From Cryoendolithus antarcticus (Eukaryota; Ascomycota; Dothideomycetes; Cladosporiales; Cladosporiaceae): DNA of 64,000 nt. A program made the position numbers and the translations under genes. Below, one piece after another: positions 1 through 9,691 of the stretch. The first letter of the stretch is position 1; each line of letters begins with the position of its first letter. A model generated the notes under the pieces. It saw nothing but the letters and a program-made list of their open reading frames with translations, searched no databases and had not been told where the DNA came from. Location: contig NAJO01000011.1 of NCBI GenBank assembly GCA_002077065.1, positions 85,001 through 149,000 on the forward strand. Direction: 5' to 3'.

Positions 1-1227
1 GAGTTCGAGGAGTGATGGCGGAGCATTCGCATGAGATCGATCGAGGGGTGGTGGCGTTGGCTCGATTGCGGGCACAGTAAAATCTTGCGCGAGCGTAGCG
101 TCGCTGGTCGGGAGGAGTCGCATGTTGGTGGCTGCTGCATCGAGGTAGTTGACCGGGCCAGAGATGAGAAAGATCAGCTGCTGGTGTCCGTGCATCTGTT
201 GGCCGAGCTCAAGATTCAAGCGGACGGCAGCCGTTGTCTCTGCATCGAGCGTCTGGAGCGCAATGCTGTAGAAGGGATTTGGCTGCACGATGACCCGGCA
301 GACATTGTCTCGAGCCCGAATGAACGGCATTGCTTCCCAGGGCAGGTATCGAAGCCGGTTGCTAGAGAGGTTGACCTCTCGCAGCCTCCGCAGCTGCGCG
401 ATCGAAGACGATAGCTCGGTGAGCTCGTTGTTGCGCAGACTCAGGACTGTGATGTACTCGAGCTTGAACAGCTCTCGCGGCAGGGTGGTGAGTCTGTTGT
501 TGGCGAGGAACATCTGAATGCGCGGAGTCAAGCTCGTGTACTGCTCTGCAGTCGGAACCGATATGGTGTTGACGTTCGCGTTGCGGATCAGCTGGTGCAG
601 CGGGCGCAGCGTCTCCTCGGGTATCGTGCGGAAGGCCAGATCCGACAGATCAATCGCCTCTTTCCCGTTGTCCAAGCAGTTGCTGATGATTCTACCTGCC
701 AGCTCTTCCGCCGGCGAACTCTTCTTTGCAGCGGAGATGCGCTTGAGGGGTGGCACCGCCTTCGAGGCTGCGGAGCTTGAGGGTGATGCAGACACGCTGG
801 CGTCACTCCCCATGAAAACGCCGCTGTCTTTGGCGCTGGGCGGAGGTTTGCGCTTCTTGTCTTCGAGTGTCCACCACGGCCCTCTCACCTTGCGCTTCCG
901 CCGTGCTCGCTCACCAACCTCAGGCAATCCCGGATCGGATGCCTCATCGGAGAAGAGAGGGTCACTGCTGCAGCTGTCATCATCCGGGGGACGCCGCTTG
1001 AGTGACTTTTCCGAGGGACTGCTCGGCGCGAATGAGGCCAGGGTGGGGAGTCGTGCGGGTAAGGAAGGAAGTTGAGTGTTGGCGGCGGTGGGTGGTGAGG
1101 GGAAAAGCTCGATATCGAGCTCCATATCATCGTCGAGCAGGGCGAATGGCGGCAATGATGGCAGCTCCTCCGTCATCTGCACATCCTCCTTTGACATGGG
1201 AAAGGGCGGCGAGGAGCTGAAGTCCAT
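1..1227 (-). CDS. Leucine-rich-repeat protein, 3' part outside window
   Basis: One frame is open from an ATG at 1227 to the window edge (409 codons), so the C-terminus is missing. The first ~190 residues are low-complexity, acidic then basic, with a Lys/Arg-rich patch near residue 95 that could be a nuclear signal. After this come leucine-rich repeats: the segments FLANNRLTTLPREL and LSLRNNELTELSSSI are spaced ~23 residues apart, as in typical LRRs, followed by NLSSNRLRYLPW. LRR arrays are protein-binding surfaces; the partner cannot be read from sequence. The start was chosen because it is the first ATG of the open frame. There is no intron in the visible part. It resembles uncharacterised fungal LRR proteins with disordered N-termini. 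The LRR call is firm; a role is not. Confidence 0.8.
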   Translation of the reverse strand, partial: MDFSSSPPFPMSKEDVQMTEELPSLPPFALLDDDMELDIELFPSPPTAANTQLPSLPARLPTLASFAPSSPSEKSLKRRPPDDDSCSSDPLFSDEASDPGLPEVGERARRKRKVRGPWWTLEDKKRKPPPSAKDSGVFMGSDASVSASPSSSAASKAVPPLKRISAAKKSSPAEELAGRIISNCLDNGKEAIDLSDLAFRTIPEETLRPLHQLIRNANVNTISVPTAEQYTSLTPRIQMFLANNRLTTLPRELFKLEYITVLSLRNNELTELSSSIAQLRRLREVNLSSNRLRYLPWEAMPFIRARDNVCRVIVQPNPFYSIALQTLDAETTAAVRLNLELGQQMHGHQQLIFLISGPVNYLDAAATNMRLLPTSDATLAQDFTVPAIEPTPPPLDRSHANAPPSLLEL

Positions 1228-1548
1228 CTTGTCGGAGTTGCTCGCGGCGCGCAATGTACAGTATGAATGGTGTGTGTTGTGAGCGATGGAGACGAAAGTC
1301 GCGTGTCAAGTCGCGTGAACCCAGCTTATCGGATCCAATGTTGTGCCAAGACAAGCGTCATCCATTGAGACCAATCACAGACACGCGAACGCACTGTAGT
1401 GCCTTCAGAACACAACGGATTGAAACGATCGGATGTAGCAGATGAGTATCTACATTCCAGCGAGGCGCTGCCGCCCAGATCCATCTTGACGAGGTGTGCT
1501 ACATACCCTCAGCGTGATGCCTCTCCGCCTCCGCCAGCCTCCAGGATG
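1228..1548. other. Intergenic, 5' side of LRR gene
   Basis: The minus-strand LRR gene starts at 1227 and the minus-strand MYND gene ends at 1549, so this holds the LRR promoter and the MYND 3' end. I see no further gene. Confidence 0.5.
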
Positions 1549-1851
1549 TCACCAAAGCTTCGCATCACTTACTCCATCTAACATCGCGCTTCGACGCGTT
1601 CGACACATCTCCAGCAGTGGCTGCGTAGGCTCGATTGAGACTGCATTTGCCATGCCAGGCCGAGACATCCGTCTGCAATCCTGCTTTTGCGTCGGCCAGT
1701 GCGCCGTTTGGCACTCGCGATTGCAGTACTTCTCCGCCTTGCACCTTGCGCAATTTCGGAGCGCTGGCTCGGCGGCATTGCACTGAGTGCATTTGTCGGA
1801 GTCGATAGACGTCGCCGTCGAGGCCGAGGCGCTCGCCGTGTTCGAGGACAT
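1549..1851 (-). CDS. Short MYND-type zinc-finger protein
   Basis: A 100-residue protein if translation starts at the ATG at 1851; an upstream in-frame ATG at 1887 would add 12 residues. The MYND finger lies near residues 20-55. It has Cys-x2-Cys, then CARC, then YCNREC, then a His in QTAHW and a final Cys in KQDC, so all expected ligands are present. MYND fingers bind proline-rich partner peptides. After the finger only ~40 unremarkable residues remain. The paralogues at 27.6-30.7 kb carry a further ~150-residue domain that is absent here, so this may be a truncated member or have an unrecognised 3' exon. It is the only MYND finger in the window with a full ligand set. Confidence 0.6.
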   Translation of the reverse strand: MSSNTASASASTATSIDSDKCTQCNAAEPALRNCARCKAEKYCNRECQTAHWPTQKQDCRRMSRPGMANAVSIEPTQPLLEMCRTRRSAMLDGVSDAKLW

Positions 1852-2657
1852 GGTGGGCTGCTGCACGGGCGGTAGCTGTGGAGGCAAGGTGGCAGTGATG
1901 CGCTGGCTGAACGGAGCGAACAGAAGGGGAGGGCCGAGAGCAAAGAAGCCCGCCTACCTTCGTAGTGGACTTCACCTGCTGAGCTCAGGGACTGCGTTTG
2001 ACATTGGAGGCAAACAGCGCTGGACTCAGAGCTTCATGCGGGCGTCCGCTCAGGGGTCTGTCTGATGTCTTCGCCATTGCAGGTATCAGCGGCATCTACA
2101 GTACGCGCACGGCCAGTGGGAGTAGCATTCAGTTTCGTGAAGATCAGTAGCGTGGCATCGCCGCATGAGAGTGTGCGATGTCTGTGCAGTGCCCCAGCGA
2201 TCTCTTGGGTGTGCGAGCTGGAGCAAGTGGGCAGGGAACGTGCTAGGACCTGCATGCGAATTCGGGATACCGCCGTTGACACGGCATTCTTGCGTTCTGA
2301 TACACCTCAGCCTTTGTCCTCAGATCACAATCATCAGTGCCTACTTGCATGCGTCAGGCATCGGCTTGAGTCACCTGCTCAGTCTCGCCTGGTGTGCGCA
2401 TCGTGCGTGCGATCTGCGCCTCCCTCCTGCTTGGCTTCGCTCGCCTGGGTTCGGCAATGCATCGGCTATGATCACGAGCAAGCCCCTCACACCAAGGGGA
2501 GCTGCATGAAGTGTCGGCCATGTAACACAGCATCTGGTGTCCGGCTGCGTTGCCGTACAGGCAGAAGCTGGCATAGCAAAGTAGCGCGATCAATGTAGGT
2601 GACACTTTGCTTAAGGCTCCTTCCTCTCCTCGCAGACAGCATCAGGCAATGTGCAAG
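1852..2657. other. Intergenic between MYND and synthetase genes
   Basis: This is a divergent interval between the minus-strand MYND gene and the plus-strand synthetase start. Several open frames cross it, but none has family motifs or sensible composition. I see no further gene. Confidence 0.4.
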
Positions 2658-4510
2658 ATGCCTCAAACCATTTACCGCCACCCAAAGCATCCAACAGTCG
2701 ACCTGCCCGCCCTCGATCTTCTTAGCCTGCTCTTTGGTATGCTGCAGAATGCATTGGCGATAGGATATCTACTGACCATCTCAGACTCCGAGCTTAGCGT
2801 TGCCCAAGATGCGACGATCCTTCACCAGGAAGCTGCTGACCCGACCAATACCATCAACAAGGCACAGACTCGCGAGCTCACCGAGCGCATCGCGAATGGT
2901 CTACGTTATCAGTATGGGGTGGGATCGAGCGGACCAAACAAAGACGTCGTGACAGTCATGTCCTACGGCCAAATCCTTGTGCCTGCTGCCTTCTACGGAG
3001 TCATTGCTGCAGGCGGCGTGTACTCTGCTGCAAGTCCCAGCTCGACAGTCTCCGAGCTTGCGAGACAGATAAGCACGGCTGACAGCAAACTCGTCATCTG
3101 TAGCATCGAGCATGTCGATGTTGTGACCAAGTCTGCAGTGGAGTGCGGCTTGCCACTCTCGCAAGTCCTGGTGTTGCAATCATCGCCAGCGTGGACGTTT
3201 CGGAGCTTCGAGGGAGGTATCGATGTGCTCTCGAAGGACAGGCTTCCTTGGGAGAAGATCACCGATCCACAGCTGCTCAAGAACAGTCTCATCACGATAC
3301 TGTGGAGCTCTGGCACGACAGGTGCGGTATCATTCTATCGCTTTGATGTCTAGCAATTATCGTTGACCTGACCAGGTTTATCTAAGGGCGTCATGCTCAG
3401 TCACACCAATCTAGTCGCCGAGACATACATCACCGCAATGTCGAGCCGCGAGTGGGTCGAGAAGGAAGTCGCCGATGGGACATACGTCCCGTCTGAGTAC
3501 CGAGCACTCGCTCATCTGCCAATAAGTCATATCGCAGGCCTGTTCGGCTACATCATCGCTCCCATTTACTCCGGCGGTACCGTCATCTGGATGATTCGCT
3601 ATCGCTGGGACGAAATGCTCAAGTACTTGCAACAGTACAAGATCACGGCCTTCCTACACGGTTCCCTCGATCTGGCTACGCATCTCCAAGGCGAATGAAG
3701 TCACCGATCATTTCAAGTATGTCGAGGCTGCTGCGACGGGTGCTGCTCCAATGGACGGCCAGCTACAGTCGAGTGCATCTAGCCTGCTCGGCAACAAGTC
3801 TGGCGAGCTGTCGATCGGGCAGACATGGGGTCTTAGCGAGACCACTGGCGCCGTGACAGCTGTGCCTAAGGGCGAGCAAGACGTCAGCGGTAGCATCGGA
3901 TCGATACTTCCTTCTGTCGAGGTCAGGATGGTGGACGATGACTTCAACGATGTCCAAGAAGGTCAAGAAGGCGAGATGATCCTGCGGACCCCCCTGGTCA
4001 CGAACGGGTACTATAGGAATGAGAAAGCGACCAAAGATGCTTTCCATGACGGCTGGTTCTGTACGGGTGACATCGCAGTACGCAGAGATGGTAGATTCTT
4101 CATCGTCGATCGCAAGAAAGTAGGGAAGCCAGGCGGTGAACGTGGGAGCGCTCAGCTGACATCGAACAAAGGAATTGCTGAAGTACAAAGGCCTGCAAGT
4201 CGCTCCAGCAGAGATCGAAAATCTGCTCTTCAGCCATGAGCAGATCCGTGAAGCGGCCGTGATAGGCGTCCCAGCGCCTGACGACCGAACAACAGATCTC
4301 CCCCGAGCCTATATCGTGGCAGTGGAAGGGAGTAGCCTCACGGAAGATACGGTCAAGAACTTCGTCAAGGACCGATTAGCGCCCTACAAGCAACTACGAG
4401 GTGGAGTTGTCTTCATCGACGAGATTCCCAAAAGCGCCATTGGTAAGATCTTGAGACGTGAGCTGAGAGATCGGGCGAGGCAGGAGACGCAGCCGAAGGC
4501 TAATTTATAG
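2658..4510 (+). CDS. Acyl-CoA synthetase / 4-coumarate-CoA ligase-like, one frameshift
   Basis: An ANL-superfamily adenylate-forming enzyme, which would activate a carboxylic acid to acyl-AMP and then acyl-CoA. Exons by eye are 2658-2736, 2785-3321, 3376-4119 and 4172-4510; the introns (48, 54, 52 nt) have GT/AG ends. The AMP-binding signature SSGTTGLSKGVMLSH is rebuilt exactly across intron 2. Other hallmarks are TWGLSETTG, the YYRNEKAT region, GWFCTGD, DRKK and the C-terminal catalytic Lys motif PKSAIGKILRREL. The C-terminus KANL is a PTS1-like signal, so peroxisomal location is likely. One extra base near 3653-3654 (a CC pair) breaks the frame. Ignoring it restores the family segment ending TVPSIWLRISK and makes the summed length 1698 nt (565 aa). 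The gene is therefore either recently inactivated or carries a base-call error. Substrate unknown. Confidence 0.75.
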
Positions 4511-5050
4511 GTGGACTTCAAGTCTGGTGTATCGCCGCACCACGAACATTTACTTTTTTCTATCCTGCATACCTTACTTGGGCGCGGTCGTCAAGGCCTC
4601 ATATCACCAAAGTGCAATGTACATGCCGTTCTCATCTTCACTTCGTGCACTTTACGCTAAGTGCACTCCGCGCTACCACGACAATGTGAGCTGACATGTG
4701 AAAACAGCGTTGGCAGTCCTCACTCGAGCTTCGATCGGCTCCCATTCTGTCGCCCTCTGGCTTCATTTGGGCCGTTGATTGACAATACCGTGGCAACACG
4801 TGTGTCACGTGCAGGCATACAGAACGTCACTTCGACAAGGTGGTCGCGGCTCGTGCCAGCGATGAGCTTAAGAGTGGTACCCTTCTTGTCTCTGCTTTGT
4901 ACACATCATCACCACCTCACCTCCTCTCTCGGCTATCACAACTTTGTGCTCTTGGTCAAGCCTCTCCTACCACTTCCGACAACAGACATGATCACTGCAC
5001 GCAGCACCTCACCAAGCTTCTAGACCTGCAACACACCACAACCCATCATC
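4511..5050. other. Intergenic, promoter of 832-residue gene
   Basis: This contains the synthetase 3' end and a CT-rich leader before the ATG at 5051, typical of fungal 5' regions. No coding signal seen. Confidence 0.4.
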
Positions 5051-7549
5051 ATGGCGCCGCCGTACACCGACGAAGGGCGCGATCTCATCGCCATGCAGTG
5101 TCGTGTACTGGAGATGGAAATGGAGCTGCGCGCTATGAAGGATGAAGTCGCCAAGATCCAAGGTGGAGGCACTGCGATACTCGGACTTCTCGACAATCAT
5201 CGCCAGAAGGGTTCCACTAGCGAACAGGAGTCTCATCGCAATGCCTTCGAGCTTGAGCAGCGCTCATATCGCCACGATCTCCCACAGGACAGGACTCAGC
5301 TCCACCTCAAGACTGCCAGCCTCGAGACTGAACTTCGCCTGGCGACTGACCAGCTCAAGATGGCACAAGCCGGTATTCTGTACCTCGTCGGGCTGTTGGG
5401 GAGTCGCGCGCCTGCCACGCTACAAGTCCAGCAGCCACAGCTTATGCTCAGCCATGAGCTGCCCGTTACGGCGCCCGCAAGTCAGAACCCGATGCCATGG
5501 AGCGCTGCCGAGAGCCTGCTGGATGAGGACACTGACCTCCTGCGATTTGAGCAAATGCCAGCGGGTGTAGCGTGGGGAAAGGGCGATCCCAAGATCTCCC
5601 ATGGGTGGGGAAAATCTGACAAGGGCTGGGGACAATCCGACCAGTCGGTCCAGGGTCATACCACCGCAGATGCTGAGGGCGGGTGGGTTGCTGATGATCC
5701 CGCTTCGCTCTACGGCGTTTGCCCTGTGTACCGGCAGACACTTGCCAAATCCTCCTCGCAAAATTCAGTCCGCAAGATCACTCCTCCGGATCCGTTCTGG
5801 GATGGCACTACGGAATTGCAAGACTGCATAGCTATCAATGCGCCACAGATCGCCTACCCGAAACCAACTCCTGAGCACTTCAACCTGCCGACGGCGTCTC
5901 CAGGAGCCCAGATGTACCGCCAAGATTCTCCGGCTTCGTTGCTGCTTCGATCGCCTATCATCAGTACTACCGGACTGCATGGAGCGCCGGCGCTAGCTCC
6001 GCGTGTTTCACAACGCCAAGCATACTTCACTCAGAGCGAGCACAGCAGGTTGAAAGGCATGGCGTGCTTCATCGAGGATATGGAGGAGAACGACAAGAAG
6101 CTCAAGTGGCAAGATTTCGCGAATGCGCACCGCGGCCACACCCTGGACCAGTGGGTGGACTACTATGCGAATGATGTCAGACCGAATTACCTTGAGCAGC
6201 AGCTGAGGCGCGTCGCAGCAGTCGCAGCGCCCGGAACGCTGCAGCAGACGTCAGATGTCAATGGGTCTGTCGATACCAGCCAAGGCGATCTCTCTCCGGT
6301 CTTTGTAAGCTCCGACAGCCACTCGCCCAAATCAGCAGGGGCGAGAGCCGAGTCTGCCAATGGTGCATCTCCTTCCGTGACAAATATGGAAGTGCACTTG
6401 CAAGTCACCGACACAGCTCACGTCGCCGCTCTTCCAGACAATAACACCAAGGATGGGCCTGCTTCTCCAATCTCCGCTAACGACTTGAACGATGCAGGAG
6501 AGCCAGCGATCGATGTATCTGTCGCTACCGCCCTCGATGTCGTGCCGCAACCCCAACATGAAGATGTGGGGGTCGAGGTTCCCATTATCACAGCCCGAGA
6601 GGTCGTACTTCCACCCTTGCACGGCAACCTCCAGCAATTAGCCGAGTGCAGAGAGATGCACCAAGCTTTCACAGAGCCCACCGCTGAGCGCAGTCGACCA
6701 CGTGACACAGCGAGGCATAGCTGGACAAAAGAAAGCACCGACAAGCAATCGCAAGATACCTCAAGCAATGGTAGCCGACCTTACTGCCTCTATTACAACG
6801 CTCTGAGGAACATTACACCAAATGAGCTTGCGTGGGCGAAGGTATGGGATCAATCCTTCACCTCGAGCGTGTTCTTCAAGTATGAAGACGGTGATCTCGC
6901 CAAGGTCCCAGAGCTCAGGCGATCGGTACTCGTTCAGGGCATCCCGCCCGCCACACTACTGGGCACTGTTCTCGACAACGTTCACACCGGCAAGCTAGTT
7001 CGTGCGAGGTTCATCGACACGACCCTCATGCGTACGACCCCACCATCTGGCGACACTGTCATGCTTGAGTTCCAGTCTGCCTGTGGTGCCAGTGATCTCG
7101 TACAAAGCACTCCACAGCTCACGCTGCCAACCGCCGGCGGCCATGGCAGGGAGACAGCGACTGTTTCGCTGGTTCCCACTCCTACCCGTCCTACCTCCGA
7201 ATTTTTGAGAACTCAGCAAGACAGTCGCATCTCCCGCGTCATCTACCTCGCGGACCATCGCAAGCAGTTCACTGCATTCGAGGTCATGAACAGACTGTGG
7301 CACGTTGATAGGTCTCTGACAGAACCGGTGAGACCAATCGTTCGGCCCGATGGAGTTATCGTGTTGGAGTTTGCCTCAACCAGTGATGCGGGCAAGACGT
7401 TGTACGCCATGGGCAGACTCGGGGTTTTCAGGAACATGGGCATGGGATACGCTGCGGACCCGTGTGCCTCGGGTACGACAGAGTCAAACCGTAATAGCGA
7501 GAATGTAGATGGTCATGACGTTGCGGATGATCTGGACGCTCCATACTGA
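5051..7549 (+). CDS. Uncharacterised coiled-coil protein, 832 aa
   Basis: A single uninterrupted frame from a well-placed ATG. Residues ~10-115 are rich in Glu, Lys, Leu and Gln with heptad character, suggesting a coiled coil. A compact segment near residues 333-386 contains KWQDFANAHRGHTLDQW. It resembles the Myb-like fold of Rap1-type proteins, where a helix carrying His-Thr and Trp is typical. This likeness is weak and is inference. The middle is disordered and acidic. The last third (about 573-680 and 720-795) has two segments with beta-alpha-beta spacing, including SVLVQGIPP and SRVIYLADHRKQFTAFEV, compatible with degenerate RRM folds. The gene is intact although its neighbours to 12 kb are mostly broken. 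I do not recognise it and assign no function. Confidence 0.7.
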   Translation: MAPPYTDEGRDLIAMQCRVLEMEMELRAMKDEVAKIQGGGTAILGLLDNHRQKGSTSEQESHRNAFELEQRSYRHDLPQDRTQLHLKTASLETELRLATDQLKMAQAGILYLVGLLGSRAPATLQVQQPQLMLSHELPVTAPASQNPMPWSAAESLLDEDTDLLRFEQMPAGVAWGKGDPKISHGWGKSDKGWGQSDQSVQGHTTADAEGGWVADDPASLYGVCPVYRQTLAKSSSQNSVRKITPPDPFWDGTTELQDCIAINAPQIAYPKPTPEHFNLPTASPGAQMYRQDSPASLLLRSPIISTTGLHGAPALAPRVSQRQAYFTQSEHSRLKGMACFIEDMEENDKKLKWQDFANAHRGHTLDQWVDYYANDVRPNYLEQQLRRVAAVAAPGTLQQTSDVNGSVDTSQGDLSPVFVSSDSHSPKSAGARAESANGASPSVTNMEVHLQVTDTAHVAALPDNNTKDGPASPISANDLNDAGEPAIDVSVATALDVVPQPQHEDVGVEVPIITAREVVLPPLHGNLQQLAECREMHQAFTEPTAERSRPRDTARHSWTKESTDKQSQDTSSNGSRPYCLYYNALRNITPNELAWAKVWDQSFTSSVFFKYEDGDLAKVPELRRSVLVQGIPPATLLGTVLDNVHTGKLVRARFIDTTLMRTTPPSGDTVMLEFQSACGASDLVQSTPQLTLPTAGGHGRETATVSLVPTPTRPTSEFLRTQQDSRISRVIYLADHRKQFTAFEVMNRLWHVDRSLTEPVRPIVRPDGVIVLEFASTSDAGKTLYAMGRLGVFRNMGMGYAADPCASGTTESNRNSENVDGHDVADDLDAPY

Positions 7550-7916
7550 GTGCTGTGCTCAATGACGAGTCTCGAGGGTTTTGGGAGTGCTGCGATGGAG
7601 GTTGAGACTGGTGGGAGCTGTGAGGGGCGATGATAGCGGCTTAAAGGCTGCATTTCAGAAGCTGCATAGGGTGAGGCATGCTATATTGTGATACTAAGAT
7701 ACACCAATCATTTCAAAGAATGCCAAAGTGACACTGATGAGTGAGCTGACGAGCCTGAGTCGATCCTGTGGCACCATGGGCCGGCATATCGCTCATCCGT
7801 CAGCTTCCTTGTGTCGTAGGTGCAGCAAGCAGCCTGGAGCAGCGAATCATCAGTAAGAGTGGGATCCTTCCGAACACAACAGCTCATGCATCGTGGCTGC
7901 CCCTGCCCACCACGGC
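7550..7916. other. Intergenic, convergent 3' ends
   Basis: Lies between two genes that end toward each other. Nothing coding recognised. Confidence 0.4.
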
Positions 7917-8955
7917 TCAAATGGGCTGCCTCTTTCTCTTCTCGCCACAAGCACCCTGCACCACCATTATCTTCTCATCCTGGTGGCGAGATGCAGGAGC
8001 CTCGGCACAAGCATCATGGAAATGACCGTATACTCCGCGTCGGCGACGCGATACTTTAGGGGAATGTGGTTTCCGGGGAGGAGTGCGGGAGTGTCGGGTG
8101 CGTTGTAGTCGAGCGTCCAGCAGCCCAGGAGTAGAAGACGACCCGTCAGTGCTCATCGGCGAAGACCCATCCTCGCTTCCGCTCTCACCATCATCCTCAT
8201 CCTCATCCATGAACGCCTCGTACATCGAGGCTTTCGCAACCCGCGAGGCTGCATGGATCATCGCCAACAGCTCGTCCCGAAATCCACACGATAGGAATGG
8301 CTTTAATCAAGTCTCTGGCCAATAGCCGTCTTTCCGATGCTGAAATGGTCAACATTCCAGCCTTCGAAGCTGCCCTCAAGCGCTCCTCTCTCATGGGCGA
8401 GGAGCTAGCTTGAAAGTCTTCTGACGTCTGGTCACCTGGCTCTGGACCTTCGGGGCTGGACTCGGAGCTATCGCTGGAAGTTGAGATGTCGGCCTCGATT
8501 TCTTGATCATGATCATCTATTGGCTCTGGCTTGATAGCAATGCTCTCGGCCGACCAATCGCTAGCATGGCGAGACGATGCTGGCGTCGCGGTGCCTTTGA
8601 AGGTCTCGAAGGCGGACAGGGCTGCAGACTCGGCACGTGGCCAACGCGGAGTCCGTAAACTTGGGGACAATTGCGCTCGATCGTCGAATAACAGCGCGGC
8701 TTCGCGATGCTGTATGGAAATCTCGTCATCATCATATCTTACCAGGGAGCGACAGGACGATTTTTCTCCATTGCGCCAGAGATTGCGCGCAGCGGCTGGG
8801 AGAGTGATGTAGTAGACCAGTTCCTCACCAGAGTACGTGCCGTAGATGTGTGGGATAGGGTGTACTGCAAGATCAGCCTCGATCGGTGTTCGAGTCGAAC
8901 CTCGGTTGCGTTTTCGTGCCCTCGGTCTCGATCATGTGGTTGCGGTGGAGGACAT
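7917..8955 (-). pseudogene. Broken acidic/basic uncharacterised gene
   Basis: Protein-like sequence runs on the minus strand from an ATG at 8955, but codon 8 is TGA (8932-8934). Beyond the stop the same frame continues with sensible composition: an Arg-rich stretch, then HPIPHIYGTYSGEELVYYIT, a basic/aromatic core, and a Ser/Asp/Glu tail containing IKPEP. Near 8294-8296 a one-base insertion shifts the frame; the following frame continues with FRDELLAMIHAAS and an acidic then Arg/Lys-rich end at 7917. An upstream exon spliced in after the TGA could rescue the first lesion, but I saw no acceptor that clearly does so. No family recognised. Extent and pseudogene status are inferred from frame continuity only. 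Confidence 0.45.
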
Positions 8956-9691
8956 TGTACCCATCCGGTGATAGGACAGCGGTGCAAGTGTGAGTCAGGA
9001 TGAGTATGGCAGCCTTCTGGCGCGAGCAGAGACACAGTGACCGACAGTCTGATGTAAGGTTGGCATCAAAGCAATGATCAACGGAACCAAACGGACGGGA
9101 ACCCATCTGCTCCCTGCGATAACAACATGACCCTGGCTGCATGATCTCGGGACAACGCTGTGATTGACGCCAGCATCTTGGGAGTGCCCCGGAGGCTCGA
9201 GGCAATTTCGGCGTTTTATAACGTATCGCATTTGCAATCCCGGAAGCCTTCCAAGCGACGTAATGGGAGTGATTGCGCGAGTCGTCCACCGCAAGTAAAT
9301 TGGCACAGAGCACGTTCACGATGGGCGAATCAGATCTAGGCCTGCAGAACGCGGAGGTCCGCAAGTCCAACTCGAAGATGCTACGTCAAGCTACAGTAGG
9401 GAACGAACATCTAGAATCTACCTGTGCAATATGCTGGCATGACTAACACAGAAACAGACCCAGAGCACTGCAAGATGATCCCGTGCCGGCCTGCGGCGTT
9501 GCCTCATGCCGTCGATAATGAGGTCGATAGCAATGTATAAGGACATGTTTGCAAAGCATCCGTTACGACTGTACCGTAGACGATACGTTTGGTGAATCAG
9601 ATGCCTTCCGGTGGCTGCATTGGCCACTCTGCATGTTTCGACCGCTCAGAGAAGAGACATCATGCGCCGCACTGACCAGACGTCTGTAGCA
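8956..9691. other. Gene-free stretch
   Basis: No open frame has coding character on either strand. It may contain an unrecognised 5' exon of the gene ending at 7917. Confidence 0.35.

Noticed and set aside
2607..2657. Upstream ATG that would extend the synthetase by 17 residues
   Set aside because: The family starts near MPQTIYRHPKHP; the extra residues are unlike any homologue I recall.
3650..8300. Idea that the TTCCTA at both the 3653 and 8295 shifts is a programmed +1 frameshift site
   Set aside because: The slippery bases sit in different phases at the two sites, and there is no stop codon or downstream structure typical of programmed shifting.
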